Part shown: positions 22,571 through 31,924 of the stretch, piece by piece | Numbering within the stretch: the stretch's first letter is position 1 | Layout: the number at the start of each line of letters is the position of its first letter | Assembly (NCBI RefSeq): GCF_029690045.1 | Contig: NZ_CP121464.1 | Location: 1,488,001 to 1,552,000, forward strand | DNA from: Janthinobacterium rivuli | GTDB lineage: Bacteria; Pseudomonadota; Gammaproteobacteria; Burkholderiales; Burkholderiaceae_D | Reading direction: 5' to 3' | Length of the DNA: 64,000 bases | Notes under the pieces: model-generated | Databases searched by the model: none | Told to the model about the DNA's origin: nothing | What the model saw: only the letters and a program-made list of their open reading frames with translations | Made by a program: the position numbers and the translations under genes

Positions 22571-24403
22571 ATGTCAAATACAAAACGCGCAATTCGTAAT
22601 ATCGCCATTATCGCCCACGTTGACCACGGCAAAACCACGCTGGTGGATCAGCTGCTGCGCCAGTCCGGCACCTTCCGTGAAAACCAAGCGGTCGACACCC
22701 GAGTCATGGACTCGAACGACCTGGAAAAGGAGCGCGGCATTACGATTCTGTCGAAGAACTGCGCTGTTGAGTACGAAGGCACCCACATCAACATCGTCGA
22801 CACCCCAGGCCACGCCGACTTCGGCGGCGAAGTGGAACGTGTTCTGTCGATGGTGGACTCGGTTCTGCTGCTGGTCGATGCACAAGAAGGCCCGATGCCG
22901 CAAACCCGTTTCGTCACGCGCAAAGCGCTGGCACTGGGTCTGAAGCCTATCGTTATCGTCAACAAGGTCGACCGTCCAGGCGCGCGCCCGGACTGGGCCA
23001 TTAACCAGACGTTCGAACTGTTCGACAAGCTGGGCGCGACCGACGAACAACTGGATTTCCCTATCATTTACGCTTCGGGCCTGAACGGCTATGCCGGCCT
23101 GACCGAAGACGTGCGCAGCGGCGACATGAAGCCAATGTTTGACGCCATCCTGGAACACGTTCCAGTGCGTGACGACAATCCTGAAGGCCCGCTGCAAATG
23201 CAGATCACCTCGCTGGACTACTCGTCGTACGTCGGCAAGATCGGCATTGGCCGCGTCAACCGCGGTACCGTCAAAGTTGGTCAGGACGTGCTGGTCATCA
23301 ATGGTCCAGGCGCCACGCCTATCAAAGGCCGCATCAACCAGGTGCTGAACTTCAAGGGCCTGGAGCGCGTGCTGGTTGACGAAGCCGTCGCCGGCGACAT
23401 CTGCCTGATCAACGGTATCGACGAAATCGGCATCGGTTCGACCCTGTGCGCAGTCGATACCCCGGATCCGCTGCCGATGCTGACCGTCGACGAGCCGACC
23501 CTGACCATGAACTTCATGGTCAACAATTCGCCACTGGCTGGCCGCGAAGGCAAGTTCGTTACCTCGCGCCAACTGCGTGACCGTCTGGACCGCGAACTGA
23601 AAGCCAACGTTGCTCTGCGCGTTTCGCCAACCGACGACGACACGATCTTCGAAGTATCGGGCCGCGGCGAGCTGCACCTGACGATTCTGATCGAAAACAT
23701 GCGTCGCGAAGGCTTCGAGCTGGCCGTATCGCGTCCACGCGTGGTCTTCAAAATGGTTGATGGCGTGCGCCACGAGCCGTTTGAAAACCTGTCGGTTGAC
23801 GTGGAAGAAGTCAACCAGGGCGGCGTCATGGAAGAACTGGGCCGTCGTCGTGGCGACCTGCAAAACATGGAATCGGATGGCAAGGGCCGCGTGCGTCTCG
23901 AGTACCTGATCCCGGCGCGTGGCCTGATCGGCTTCCAGGGCGAATTCATGACCCTGACCCGCGGCACCGGCCTGATGAGCCACGTATTCCACGAATACGC
24001 GCCAGTCGACAACACCCGTGGCGAAATGGCTGGCCGTCGTAACGGCGTGCTGATCTCGCAAGATGACGGCGCCGCTGTTGCTTACGCGATCTGGAAACTG
24101 CAAGACCGCGGCCGCATGTTCGTGTCGCACAATGACCCAGTCTACGAAGGCATGGTCATCGGTATCCACTCGCGCGACAACGACCTGGTCGTCAACCCGA
24201 TCAAGGGCAAGCAGCTGACCAACGTGCGTTCGTCGGGTACCGACGAAGCGGTGCGCCTGGTACCACCAATTCAGATGTCGCTGGAATACGCAGTCGAATT
24301 CATCGAGGACGACGAACTGGTGGAAATCACGCCTAAATCGATCCGTCTGCGCAAGCGCTTCCTGAAAGAGCACGAGCGTAAAAAAGCGTCGCGCGATTCG
24401 TAA
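22571..24403 (+). CDS. typA: Ribosome-associated GTPase TypA/BipA
   Basis: A 610-residue translational GTPase related to EF-G that assists 50S assembly and stress responses. The ATG at 22571 ([10 protein letters not shown]) starts directly before the GTPase domain: G1 AHVDHGKTT, switch region [17 protein letters not shown]3 DTPGHADF, G4 [12 protein letters not shown]. Domains II-V follow, with the BipA-specific C-terminus: [18 protein letters not shown] and [10 protein letters not shown]. It stands alone between terminators. Confidence 0.97.
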   Translation: MSNTKRAIRNIAIIAHVDHGKTTLVDQLLRQSGTFRENQAVDTRVMDSNDLEKERGITILSKNCAVEYEGTHINIVDTPGHADFGGEVERVLSMVDSVLLLVDAQEGPMPQTRFVTRKALALGLKPIVIVNKVDRPGARPDWAINQTFELFDKLGATDEQLDFPIIYASGLNGYAGLTEDVRSGDMKPMFDAILEHVPVRDDNPEGPLQMQITSLDYSSYVGKIGIGRVNRGTVKVGQDVLVINGPGATPIKGRINQVLNFKGLERVLVDEAVAGDICLINGIDEIGIGSTLCAVDTPDPLPMLTVDEPTLTMNFMVNNSPLAGREGKFVTSRQLRDRLDRELKANVALRVSPTDDDTIFEVSGRGELHLTILIENMRREGFELAVSRPRVVFKMVDGVRHEPFENLSVDVEEVNQGGVMEELGRRRGDLQNMESDGKGRVRLEYLIPARGLIGFQGEFMTLTRGTGLMSHVFHEYAPVDNTRGEMAGRRNGVLISQDDGAAVAYAIWKLQDRGRMFVSHNDPVYEGMVIGIHSRDNDLVVNPIKGKQLTNVRSSGTDEAVRLVPPIQMSLEYAVEFIEDDELVEITPKSIRLRKRFLKEHERKKASRDS

Positions 24404-24414
24404 TCTGTTGTAGC

Positions 24415-24434
24415 GCATGGCCTGCGGGCCATGC
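24415..24434 (+). terminator. Hairpin after typA
   Basis: An 8-bp perfect stem gcatggcc/ggccatgc with loop tgcg lies 11 bp after the typA stop, but no T-run follows. It is a probable transcript-end hairpin. Confidence 0.4.
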
Positions 24435-24522
24435 CACGCTCAAGCCCGTTGCTCCGCCTTTCCTTCACCGGTGAGGCGCGCAGCGGGTTTGTCATTTGCA
24501 GCTCCTGTTTTTTGTAGACACC

Positions 24523-25518
24523 ATGACTTCCTCTTCTTTGCCTTCCCGCCGCCTGTCCGTCGCCCCGATGATGGACTGGACCGACCGCCATTGCCGCAAG
24601 TTCCACCGCGAAATCACGCGCCACACCTGGCTCTACACCGAGATGGTGACGACGGGTGCGCTAGTGTACGGCGACGTGGAGCGCCATTTGCGCTTCAACG
24701 AGGAAGAGCATCCGGTGGCGCTGCAGCTGGGCGGCAGCGATCCGAAGGATCTGGCCACCAGTGCGAAGCTGGGCCAGCAGTGGGGCTACGACGAGGTCAA
24801 CCTGAACTGCGGCTGCCCGTCCGAGCGCGTGCAGAAGGGCGCATTCGGCGCCTGCCTGATGGCCGAGCCGCAACTGGTGGCCGACTGCGTGAAAGCCATG
24901 CGCGACGTGGTCGATATCGATGTCACCGTGAAGCACCGCATTGGCATCGATGACAGCGAATCGTATGACTTCGTGCGCGATTTCGTCGGTACCGTGGCCG
25001 ATGCCGGCTGCAAGACGTTTATCGTGCATGCGCGCAATGCCATCCTGAAGGGCCTGAGCCCGAAAGAAAACCGCGAAGTGCCGCCACTCAAGTATGACTA
25101 TGCCTACCGTTTGAAGCGTGATTTTCCCCAGTTCGAGTTCATCATCAACGGCGGCATCAAGACCCTGGACGAAATCGACCTGCACCTGCAGCACCTGGAC
25201 GGCGTCATGCTGGGCCGCGAGGCCTATCACAACCCCTACGTGATGGCGCAGTTCGACCAGCGCTATTACGGCGACGACACGCCCGTCAAAACGCGCGAGC
25301 AGGTGCTCGAAGCGATGATTCCGTACATCAGCGCGCAGCTGGAAAAAGAAGCGGGGCGATTAAAACTGAACAGCGTCACGCGCCACATGCTGGGCCTGAT
25401 GCAAAACCTGCCCGGCGCACGCGGCTTCCGCCAGACCCTGTCCGATTCCAAGAAGCTGGCGTCGGGAGATCCGCGCCTGCTGCTGGAAGCGGCGGCACGC
25501 TTGTCCTTGCCTGCCTGA
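24523..25518 (+). CDS. dusA: tRNA-dihydrouridine synthase A
   Basis: A 331-residue FMN enzyme that reduces uridine to dihydrouridine in the tRNA D-loop. The start at 24523 (MTSSSLPSRR) is ATG; an in-frame upstream TTG is not supported. Family motifs: RLSVAPMMDWTDRHCR, LQLGGSDPKDLA, VNLNCGCPSERVQ with the catalytic Cys, VTVKHRIGID, and IINGGIKTLDEIDLHLQHLD followed by DGVMLGREAY. The pattern is DusA rather than DusB or DusC. The stop overlaps the next start (TGATG). Confidence 0.95.
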   Translation: MTSSSLPSRRLSVAPMMDWTDRHCRKFHREITRHTWLYTEMVTTGALVYGDVERHLRFNEEEHPVALQLGGSDPKDLATSAKLGQQWGYDEVNLNCGCPSERVQKGAFGACLMAEPQLVADCVKAMRDVVDIDVTVKHRIGIDDSESYDFVRDFVGTVADAGCKTFIVHARNAILKGLSPKENREVPPLKYDYAYRLKRDFPQFEFIINGGIKTLDEIDLHLQHLDGVMLGREAYHNPYVMAQFDQRYYGDDTPVKTREQVLEAMIPYISAQLEKEAGRLKLNSVTRHMLGLMQNLPGARGFRQTLSDSKKLASGDPRLLLEAAARLSLPA

Positions 25519-25982
25519 TGCGCGGCGACGTCCACGTCCATGCACAGCAGTTGCATGGCTACCTGCAGGCCGTCACAGCATTGAAGGATGATGGCAGCCT
25601 GTTTCTGTGCGAGTATCTGGGGCCCGTCGCGCCGCAGGCATCGCTCGACGCGCTGTGCCGCACGCTGAAGCTGGAGCCGGACGGCATGCGCCTGCAGCCG
25701 ATCGAGAGCATGGACTGCAGCGGCGCCTTGTGCACGCCGCGCCAGTGGCTGCTCGAGCGCTTGCTGCCGATGAGCGAGGCGAACCGCGAGCCGCTCGACG
25801 CCCGTTTATATGATGGTTTCGAAGCCGAACTGGCCGAACTGTTCGGTAGCGAGCCGCACTGGTATCAACTGGTATCATCGGGTCAGGGCAGCCTGGCTGG
25901 TCGATTGGGCGCCATCTGGAGCATCTTTGTCTTCGGCACAGACGGCCACGCCTATGTGATGCATTGCAGCTGGGACCGCTAA
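25518..25982 (+). CDS. Hypothetical protein translationally coupled to dusA
   Basis: A 154-residue protein I do not recognise. Its ATG overlaps the dusA stop (TGATG), which supports coupled translation. It is soluble, with no signal peptide or membrane span, and ends in a fairly conserved-looking block (LGAIWSIFVFGTDGHAYVMH). Codon use is like the neighbours. Confidence 0.65.
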   Translation: MRGDVHVHAQQLHGYLQAVTALKDDGSLFLCEYLGPVAPQASLDALCRTLKLEPDGMRLQPIESMDCSGALCTPRQWLLERLLPMSEANREPLDARLYDGFEAELAELFGSEPHWYQLVSSGQGSLAGRLGAIWSIFVFGTDGHAYVMHCSWDR

Positions 25983-26501
25983 TCCAACTTGTCTATACCG
26001 GTGCCCTTGCGCACTGGTATTGTCCGCACTACCCCCTCCTCTGAGTCCCTCTCCCCAAACGATGTCATATGGCTATGCCATGTGTTGTAAATGCGCTGTT
26101 TCGGCGCACGCCCGCACTGTCGTGGGGCATTTCTATGGGGCAAGAAACGGCGTTGTTGCCATTTCCCCGAAGAAAGTTAATCAGCCATTTATTCGGGTAC
26201 TTATTGCTTGCTTTGAGGCAAAATTTACACCTATAATTGATTATAGACAAATATTTCTCATATGAATGTTTGATGTTGATCTCGCATCATCTGTGTCAAA
26301 AATTCAGTGTGTAGAACAAATTTGCATTCGCAGTCACTGGCGTTTTCAGGGCTGTTGTAGATCAGGAAGTACCCCAGGCTGCGTGCGGCCGGAGACCGCC
26401 AGCATACCAATCGGTAAGGGCGGACACCGGTGTTGCGCAGCCTTCGTCTTGTCGTGCCGGGCAAAAATCCTTATCAATAGTTTCATTTACGAAGAGCCGA
26501 A
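25983..26501. other. Intergenic region upstream of the chemoreceptor
   Basis: 519 bp. The part from about 26150 to 26330 is clearly AT-rich and has a TATAAT at 26232-26237 without a well-spaced -35. I see no FliA-type promoter, no terminator and no gene. Confidence 0.35.
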
Positions 26502-28256
26502 ATGAATTTAGCAAAAATGAAGGTTGGTACCCGCCTGGGCCTGGGTTTCGCCCTGGTACTGGTTCTGCTGGTGGCCGTGACCGTCCTCGGCATCGCGCGC
26601 ATGGCGCAAATCCAGGAACGTCTCGATCACGTGATCAATGTCAACAACGTCGTCACCCGCCTGGTGATCGACATGCGTGGCAACGTCAGCGACCGCATCA
26701 CTTCGCTGCGCATCCTGACCCTGATGACGGACGCGGGCGATATGGAACCTGAAATGGCGCGTATCAAGACGCAGACGAGCACCTATCAGGAAACGCAGAA
26801 GAAACTCGAAGAGAAATTCGCCGTCGAGTCGACTCCGGAAGAAAAAGCGCTGCTGACCTCGATCAAGGAATACGAAGCGGCCGCCATGCCGGCCATCGCC
26901 AAGGCGTCGGCGCTGTGGATGGCCAACGATGCGGAAGGCGCCACGCGCGTGATGATCAAGGAAATCCGCCCGGTACAGAAAAAATGGATGGAAGCGCTGG
27001 AGCAACTGGCCGTGCTGGAAGACAAGCTTAACGAGCAGATGCAATCGGACGCCCGCAAGGCCTTCGACAGCGCGCGCCTGTTCATGATCATCCTCGGCGT
27101 ACTGGCCGTGGCGATGGGCGTGGCGGCGGCACTGGTGATTACCCGCGGCCTGCTGAAACAGCTGGGTGGCGAGCCTGACTACACGGCGTCGATCGCCGGC
27201 AGCATCGCCAATGGCGACCTGTCGATCGGCATCCATACGCAGCCTTCCGATACCTCCAGCCTGCTGGCGGAAATGAAGGAAATGCGCAACAGCCTGGTGG
27301 GCATCGTCGGCCAGGTGCGCGTCGGTACGGAAACCATCGGCACGGCCTCGCGCGAAATTGCCGACGGCAATATCGACCTGTCGTCGCGCACGGAAATGCA
27401 GGCCAGCGCGCTGGAAAAGACGGCATCGGCCATGGAAGAGCTGACCTCGACCGTGAAACAGAATGCGGACAATGCGCGCGAAGCCAACAAGCTGGCCGCC
27501 ACTGCTTCGGACGTGGCCCTGAAGGGCGGCTCCGTGGTGTCGCAAGTGGTAGACACCATGAGCTCGATCAATGAATCGGCGAAGAAAATTGTCGACATCA
27601 TCGGCGTGATCGATGGCATCGCCTTCCAGACCAACATCCTGGCGCTGAACGCGGCCGTGGAAGCGGCACGTGCCGGCGAACAAGGCCGCGGCTTTGCCGT
27701 GGTGGCGTCGGAAGTGCGCAACCTGGCCCAGCGCTCCGCTGGCGCGGCGAAAGAAATCAAAATCCTCATCGACGACTCGGCCGAGAAGACGGAACGCGGT
27801 ACGCGTCTGGTCGGCCAGGCTGGCGTGACGATGGGCGAAGTGGTCGACAGCGTGCGCCGCGTGACCGACATCATGAGCGAGATCGCCAGTGCCAGCCAGG
27901 AACAAAGCGCCGGCATCGAACAGGTCAACCTGTCGATCATCGAGATGGATGGCATGACGCAGCAAAATGCGGCCCTGGTCGAACAGGCAGCCGCCGCGGC
28001 ACAAAGCCTGCAGGACCAGGCGGCTGAACTGGCCCACGTGGTCAGCATCTTCAAACTGGTCGATGGCGAAGAGAAGCCGGCGGCGTATGTGCCGGCCCCC
28101 GTGGCTGCCGCGCCAGTGGCCGTGCGCAAGCCGGCGCCGGCATTGCGCCCGGTCAAGTCGCTGACCCGCAAGACCGAAGCAGCCGCTCCCGTGGCGGCTG
28201 CAGCGCCACGCAAGGCTGCAGGCGCCGGCAGCAATGACGAGTGGGAAGAGTTTTAA
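26502..28256 (+). CDS. Methyl-accepting chemotaxis protein with CheR/CheB tether
   Basis: A 584-residue chemoreceptor of the Tar-like layout: N-terminal membrane span (about 10-30), a periplasmic four-helix sensing domain (about 35-185), a second span ([20 protein letters not shown]), HAMP, then a long cytoplasmic coiled coil with the signalling tip [20 protein letters not shown] and [18 protein letters not shown]. An Ala/Pro-rich linker leads to the C-terminus DEWEEF, which fits the xWxxF pentapeptide that tethers CheR and CheB. The ligand is unknown. No chemotaxis genes are adjacent. Confidence 0.94.
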   Translation: MNLAKMKVGTRLGLGFALVLVLLVAVTVLGIARMAQIQERLDHVINVNNVVTRLVIDMRGNVSDRITSLRILTLMTDAGDMEPEMARIKTQTSTYQETQKKLEEKFAVESTPEEKALLTSIKEYEAAAMPAIAKASALWMANDAEGATRVMIKEIRPVQKKWMEALEQLAVLEDKLNEQMQSDARKAFDSARLFMIILGVLAVAMGVAAALVITRGLLKQLGGEPDYTASIAGSIANGDLSIGIHTQPSDTSSLLAEMKEMRNSLVGIVGQVRVGTETIGTASREIADGNIDLSSRTEMQASALEKTASAMEELTSTVKQNADNAREANKLAATASDVALKGGSVVSQVVDTMSSINESAKKIVDIIGVIDGIAFQTNILALNAAVEAARAGEQGRGFAVVASEVRNLAQRSAGAAKEIKILIDDSAEKTERGTRLVGQAGVTMGEVVDSVRRVTDIMSEIASASQEQSAGIEQVNLSIIEMDGMTQQNAALVEQAAAAAQSLQDQAAELAHVVSIFKLVDGEEKPAAYVPAPVAAAPVAVRKPAPALRPVKSLTRKTEAAAPVAAAAPRKAAGAGSNDEWEEF

Positions 28257-28316
28257 GCGCGGCCAACAGCGCACCGGAAGTTGTAATTACCGTATCTGAT
28301 AATCATGGGGAAGCAC

Positions 28317-28664
28317 ATGTTTGAGAATAAGCGTTTGATGAGTGTTGCAGCAGCCTTGCTGGTATCCGTTTCTTCCGCCGCCTTCGCGGCCGAGGTGCCG
28401 GCATCGTTCGATGCCAAGAACTGCAAGGCCGACTATCCGAAAGCCTCGCTGATGAACGAAGAGCAGGGCACCGTGTCGATGTCCTTCCTGGTCAACGCCG
28501 ATGGTAGCGTTGCCGATTCGAAAGTCGACAAGAGCAGCGGCTTCAAGAACCTGGACAAGGCCGCCATCAAGGCCCTGTCCGCATGCAAGTTCAAGCCGGG
28601 CACCAAGGATGGCGCCGCGGCGCAAACCTGGACCAAGGTCGACTACGCCTGGAAGCTGGACTGA
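28317..28664 (+). CDS. Periplasmic TonB C-terminal-domain-like protein
   Basis: A 115-residue secreted protein. The start at 28317 has GGGGA at good spacing; an ATG four codons earlier overlaps that site and is less likely. Residues 1-24 are a signal peptide ending AAFAAE. The rest resembles a TonB C-terminal domain: YPKASLMNEEQGTVSMSFLV, NADGSVADSKVDKSSGFKNL and DKAAIKALSACKFKPG. Unlike TonB it has a cleavable signal and no proline-rich linker, so it is probably a free periplasmic domain, not an energy transducer. Two cysteines could form a disulfide. Confidence 0.8.
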   Translation: MFENKRLMSVAAALLVSVSSAAFAAEVPASFDAKNCKADYPKASLMNEEQGTVSMSFLVNADGSVADSKVDKSSGFKNLDKAAIKALSACKFKPGTKDGAAAQTWTKVDYAWKLD

Positions 28665-28673
28665 TCCATATTT

Positions 28674-28738
28674 GCCGGGAGCGGCGCTCCCGGCATGGCC
28701 GACTCCGCTACGGGCGGCGCCTGCAAGGGTGCCGCCCG
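28674..28738 (+). terminator. Two tandem hairpins after the TonB-C-like gene
   Basis: A 9-bp perfect stem gccgggagc/gctcccggc with a 3-nt loop (28674-28694) and an 8-bp stem cgggcggc/gccgcccg (28711-28738). Neither has a T-run, so termination strength is uncertain. Confidence 0.5.
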
Positions 28739-28831
28739 TACTGTTATGTGCGCCAGCCAACGGCACTGTCGCCGCCGATTCTGTTACCCTCGAAACATAC
28801 CTTCGGGATCTCCCATTACAAGAGGCCTACC

Positions 28832-29404
28832 ATGCAGCGCATCCTGACACTTTCCTCCCTGGCCGCCAGCGGCTTGCTGCTTTCCGCCTGCGCCTCGCTG
28901 GGCACGCCCGTGGGCTTGCAGGCGGGGCAGACCGTGGCCGTCGTCAATAGCCTGAGCTGGGACAATCCCCTGACGGGCAAGCGCGACGGCGTGCGCACCA
29001 GCTGGCCCATCAAGGATGGCAAGATTGCCCCTGAATATTTTCCGCTGGCGCAGCTGAAGCAGTGCGAGGCCGGCGGCAAGCCTTGCGCCTGGGGCGTGAT
29101 GCGGGCGCAGCGCGGCGCGCCCACGCTGAGCTATGCGGACGGCGGCGTCGACCTGGCCGTGAGCGTGGCCATCGACGTGGCGCGACGCCAGGATGCGCGC
29201 CAGGGCGAGACGCAAACGGCGATGGCGATTCCGCAGGATGTGGCCGCGCTGGCTGGCCGGCAACAGGTGCAACCCAGCTGGAAATTGAAGTATGGAAAGG
29301 TCGAGCAGGTCGAGCTCGATTACGGCGTGCGCTACCAGGTGTGCGTGCAGCGCTACGATGCGGCCGGCAAGGCCATCGATACCTGCGCGATTCCGTTTAT
29401 TTGA
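28832..29404 (+). CDS. Putative lipoprotein
   Basis: A 190-residue envelope protein. The ATG at 28832 (MQRILTLSSL) begins a lipoprotein signal with lipobox LSAC (Cys about residue 20). The mature part (VAVVNSLSWDNPLTGKRDG onward) matches no family I know. The much longer open frame upstream is not coding, as it runs through the hairpins. Position between hairpins suggests a monocistronic gene. Confidence 0.7.
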   Translation: MQRILTLSSLAASGLLLSACASLGTPVGLQAGQTVAVVNSLSWDNPLTGKRDGVRTSWPIKDGKIAPEYFPLAQLKQCEAGGKPCAWGVMRAQRGAPTLSYADGGVDLAVSVAIDVARRQDARQGETQTAMAIPQDVAALAGRQQVQPSWKLKYGKVEQVELDYGVRYQVCVQRYDAAGKAIDTCAIPFI

Positions 29405-29553
29405 AGAAACATGCCATGCGGGCCGTTTGTGGCGGCCTTGCGACATTTCATGTTGCGGCGTGCGTCGGCGTGTAACAATCGGTAAAAGCACAGCAAAGCA
29501 CCGCGTAATTTCTTATAGTACTTAATTAAGCAGTACACATTAGGAGAATTGCG

Positions 29554-29937
29554 ATGAAAACCCTGTTGGCAGTAATCTCGCTGGCCGCCCTGGGTGGCTG
29601 CGTCGTGGCGCCCCCCGGTCCTGCGTATTACGGTTCGCGCGCGCCGCAGGGAGCCTACAATCCTTACGACTGGCATACGGTCTCGTCCGAGCCGGTGCAG
29701 TCGGGCCGCGTGATGAGCGCGCCGCGCGTGGAATATACGAATGAGCCCGTGTATGTGCAGCAGCAGCCGGTGTACGTGCAGCAGCCCGTGTATGTGCCGG
29801 CGCCCGTGTACGCGCCGCAACCGTATTACTACAATCCGCCCGTATCGATCGGGCTGGACTTCATGTTTGGCTTTGGGCGCTACGGTGGACACCGCGGCGG
29901 CTGGGGCGGGCATGGTCGCTATCACGGCCGCCGCTAA
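29554..29937 (+). CDS. Small lipoprotein with Pro/Tyr/Val repeats
   Basis: A 127-residue protein with a lipobox LGGC (Cys about residue 16) and AGGAG seven bases before the ATG. The middle carries short repeats (PVYVQQQ, PVYVQQ, PVYVPA, PVYAPQ), and the end is rich in Gly/His/Arg (GGHRGGWGGHGRYHGRR). Such proteins are common in Burkholderiales envelopes but have no assigned role. A strong terminator follows. Confidence 0.75.
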   Translation: MKTLLAVISLAALGGCVVAPPGPAYYGSRAPQGAYNPYDWHTVSSEPVQSGRVMSAPRVEYTNEPVYVQQQPVYVQQPVYVPAPVYAPQPYYYNPPVSIGLDFMFGFGRYGGHRGGWGGHGRYHGRR

Positions 29938-29957
29938 TGTAGCGTGCTTGCATGCAG

Positions 29958-29994
29958 GACAAAGCCGGACAAGCGTTGCTTGCCCGGCTTTGTC
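29958..29994 (+). terminator. Long hairpin terminator between convergent genes
   Basis: An 11-bp perfect outer stem gacaaagccgg/ccggctttgtc continued by a 5-bp inner stem caagc/gcttg. It separates the lipoprotein gene from the convergent small gene at 30001 and may serve both strands. Confidence 0.65.
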
Positions 29995-30000
29995 ATTCTA

Positions 30001-30117
30001 CTAGTGGAAATACACCGAACCCTGGTGCAATACGTCCGCCGAGCACAGGATGTACATCGCCGCCGCTGCCAGACCTATTTGCAAGGCGCCAAAGCTGATC
30101 GGGATGAGGCGGGACAT
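30001..30117 (-). CDS. Small single-span membrane protein (38 residues)
   Basis: A 38-codon ORF on the minus strand. The ATG at 30117 has a consensus AGGAG seven bases upstream, the best ribosome site in the neighbourhood, and TAG closes it at 30001. The product has one hydrophobic stretch (ISFGALQIGLAAAAMYILC), so it should sit in the inner membrane with short tails. A longer in-frame extension (to 30219) exists but lacks a start signal. Function unknown. Confidence 0.6.
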   Translation of the reverse strand: MSRLIPISFGALQIGLAAAAMYILCSADVLHQGSVYFH

Positions 30118-30254
30118 GTCGTACTCCTGAGTGGTGTGGAATGTGGTCAGACTTTCATCATAGGATGAGTTGATGCCTTTGGGCATCGGATGAATGTCCG
30201 CTACCGTGTAGGACAACACCTCGTGCCTGGCGCCCCGCCTCGCTCTCCGGAAGG

Positions 30255-30704
30255 CTAGCGGTTTTTCCAGCGCACGACAGGCTCTTCCGGCGCCGTGTCC
30301 GGCACGTTCGAGATCGCCAGCCAGTGCGTCAGGCGTTCCGGGTGCTTGAGATTGATGCCCATGCCATCAATGATGCCGACCTGTTCCAGCATGCGCGCAT
30401 CGATTTTCGCTTTCGACACCGTGGGCGCGCCCATGACCATGCGGTCGTACGCCTTGCGCGCCTTGTGTTCCCACTTGTGCAGATTGCTTTCGTCGAAGCG
30501 GTTCGCTTCGAAATACACGGTCAGGGTGCCATCGAGGTTGCCGAAGCCGACAATGCCTGCGCCCTTGCGGATGGTGGTGGTGTTGTCGATATCAAATTCA
30601 GCCGTGGGCACAAAAATGCCGGCGCGGCCGTCGATGTCGGGACGTCCCACGGGCGTTTCCTTGCCGTAGGAACTCGTTTCGGTAATGGTTTTTTCTGCGG
30701 ACAT
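30255..30704 (-). CDS. Hypothetical protein
   Basis: A 149-residue soluble protein, no signal peptide or membrane span. It contains AGIVGFGNLDGTLTVYFEAN and a charged central part (HKWEHKARKAYDRMVMGAP). I do not recognise the family. The ATG at 30704 has no strong ribosome site. It is alone on its strand between the small membrane protein and the PEP-CTERM gene. Confidence 0.6.
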   Translation of the reverse strand: MSAEKTITETSSYGKETPVGRPDIDGRAGIFVPTAEFDIDNTTTIRKGAGIVGFGNLDGTLTVYFEANRFDESNLHKWEHKARKAYDRMVMGAPTVSKAKIDARMLEQVGIIDGMGINLKHPERLTHWLAISNVPDTAPEEPVVRWKNR

Positions 30705-30908
30705 GGTGCGTGTGCGGTGGCCGTGCCGGGAGCGCTATCGGGCCCGGTGGTGCCAGCCTTCCTGTTCAAAAAATGCGTGCTGATGATCAGGGCGGGGTAG
30801 GGGCCCTGGCGGAGCGATGCTTGGCATTGCTTGATACCCCGCTATTGTAGCGTCAATTTAATTCTTCTTGGCAACATTTCCTGAAAATTATGCTCCCGTC
30901 TTTCCATG

Positions 30909-30941
30909 AAAAAGCCGCCCGGCCATGGCGGCGGGGCGGCT
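30909..30941 (-). terminator. Intrinsic terminator of the PEP-CTERM gene
   Basis: An 8-bp stem agccgccc/gggcggct (30913-30941) is followed on the minus strand by five T. It lies 23 bp past the stop of the gene at 30964. Confidence 0.75.
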
Positions 30942-30963
30942 GATGTGCGACGCTAGATCAGGC

Positions 30964-31623
30964 TCAGGCGCCGTTCTTGCGGCGCACCACAAAACCCAGC
31001 AAACCCAGGCCCAGCAGCATCATGGCGTAGGTTTCCGGTTCCGGCACGGCAGCCATCACCGAGACATTATCCAGGTAGGAACCATAGGTTGGCGCGGAGA
31101 CGGGGCCGATCGATTCGAAGCGCAGCAGGCTCGACGAGCCGAGCGCCGTGACGTTCTGGCTGTAGGTTTGCCACACGCCGGTGGTGGTGCCGACCAGTGC
31201 CGTTGGCGTCAGCAGGGTCGAACCCCAGTAGACATTCATCAGGCTGTTCGCGCCGCCTGCTGTATTCGGGCGGCCCGAGTAGGCAAACGACAGCGCATAC
31301 GTGCCGCCGGCCGTGGTGGCGATCGACTGCGAGACGGAGGTCAGGCGCTCGGCATTGAGTTCCAGATATTGCGTGCCGGCAGCGGCGACGGGGTTGAAGC
31401 CGCTCTGGCCGCCTTGCGTGGCGCCCTTCTGGATTTCAAACGCGGTGTTGCCGCTGACGGACGAGGTCCAGCCCGTCACGGCGCTCAATTGCGCGAACGG
31501 CGTGCTGATGGCATTGCTTTCGAAGCTGCCGTTGATGACCAGTTCGGTCGCGGCATTGGCGGCGCCGGCAGTGATCAGCGAGGTGAGCGCTGCAATCTTG
31601 AAGAGGGTGGCAGGCATGTTCAT
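30964..31623 (-). CDS. PEP-CTERM sorting-domain protein
   Basis: A 219-residue exported protein. It has a signal peptide (residues 1-24, ending AANAAT), a beta-rich ectodomain beginning ELVINGSFESN (a pattern seen in DUF642-like and carbohydrate-binding-like folds) and a C-terminal PEP-CTERM signal: VPEPETYAMMLLGLGLLGFV then RRK. PEP-CTERM tails are cut and sorted by an exosortase, usually together with exopolysaccharide export. No exosortase gene is in the window. The ectodomain function is unknown. Confidence 0.9.
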   Translation of the reverse strand: MNMPATLFKIAALTSLITAGAANAATELVINGSFESNAISTPFAQLSAVTGWTSSVSGNTAFEIQKGATQGGQSGFNPVAAAGTQYLELNAERLTSVSQSIATTAGGTYALSFAYSGRPNTAGGANSLMNVYWGSTLLTPTALVGTTTGVWQTYSQNVTALGSSSLLRFESIGPVSAPTYGSYLDNVSVMAAVPEPETYAMMLLGLGLLGFVVRRKNGA

Positions 31624-31852
31624 GGATGGTCCAATTTCTTATTTAATGATTAATTTAATTTCCTAAATGATATTGAAGAATATCACTAAAACTCACCGAA
31701 AGTAGAGATTTTTCGCTAAAAATTTTGTAATTGTGAAATCATTTGTGTTTAAAATGAAAATAATTTCCATGGCGAACTTGTTGCGCGTACTTCCAGGGGG
31801 CGGCGGCCATGTTTTAGCTTGCATTGCAGCATCTTTGTGACATCCGGGACGT
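31624..31852. other. AT-rich region upstream of the PEP-CTERM gene
   Basis: About 230 bp, strongly AT-rich from 31640 to 31770 on a GC-rich background, as expected for a promoter region. I cannot single out one promoter with confidence. Confidence 0.35.
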
Positions 31853-31893
31853 AAAAAAAACCTGCATCGAAAACACAACGATGCAGGTTTTTT
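31853..31893 (-). terminator. Intrinsic terminator of the FecA-type receptor
   Basis: A 9-bp perfect stem cctgcatcg/cgatgcagg with a 9-nt loop, A-run on one side (31853-31860) and T-run on the other (31888-31893), so it can act on both strands. It lies 32 bp past the receptor stop. Confidence 0.88.
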
Positions 31894-31924
31894 GCCGAGT
31901 GCGCGCGTCAGGCGCGCTACCGGA

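Noticed and set aside
26020..26505. Two frames of about 80 codons upstream of the chemoreceptor
   Set aside because: No ribosome sites, no recognisable sequence, located in an AT-rich regulatory region.
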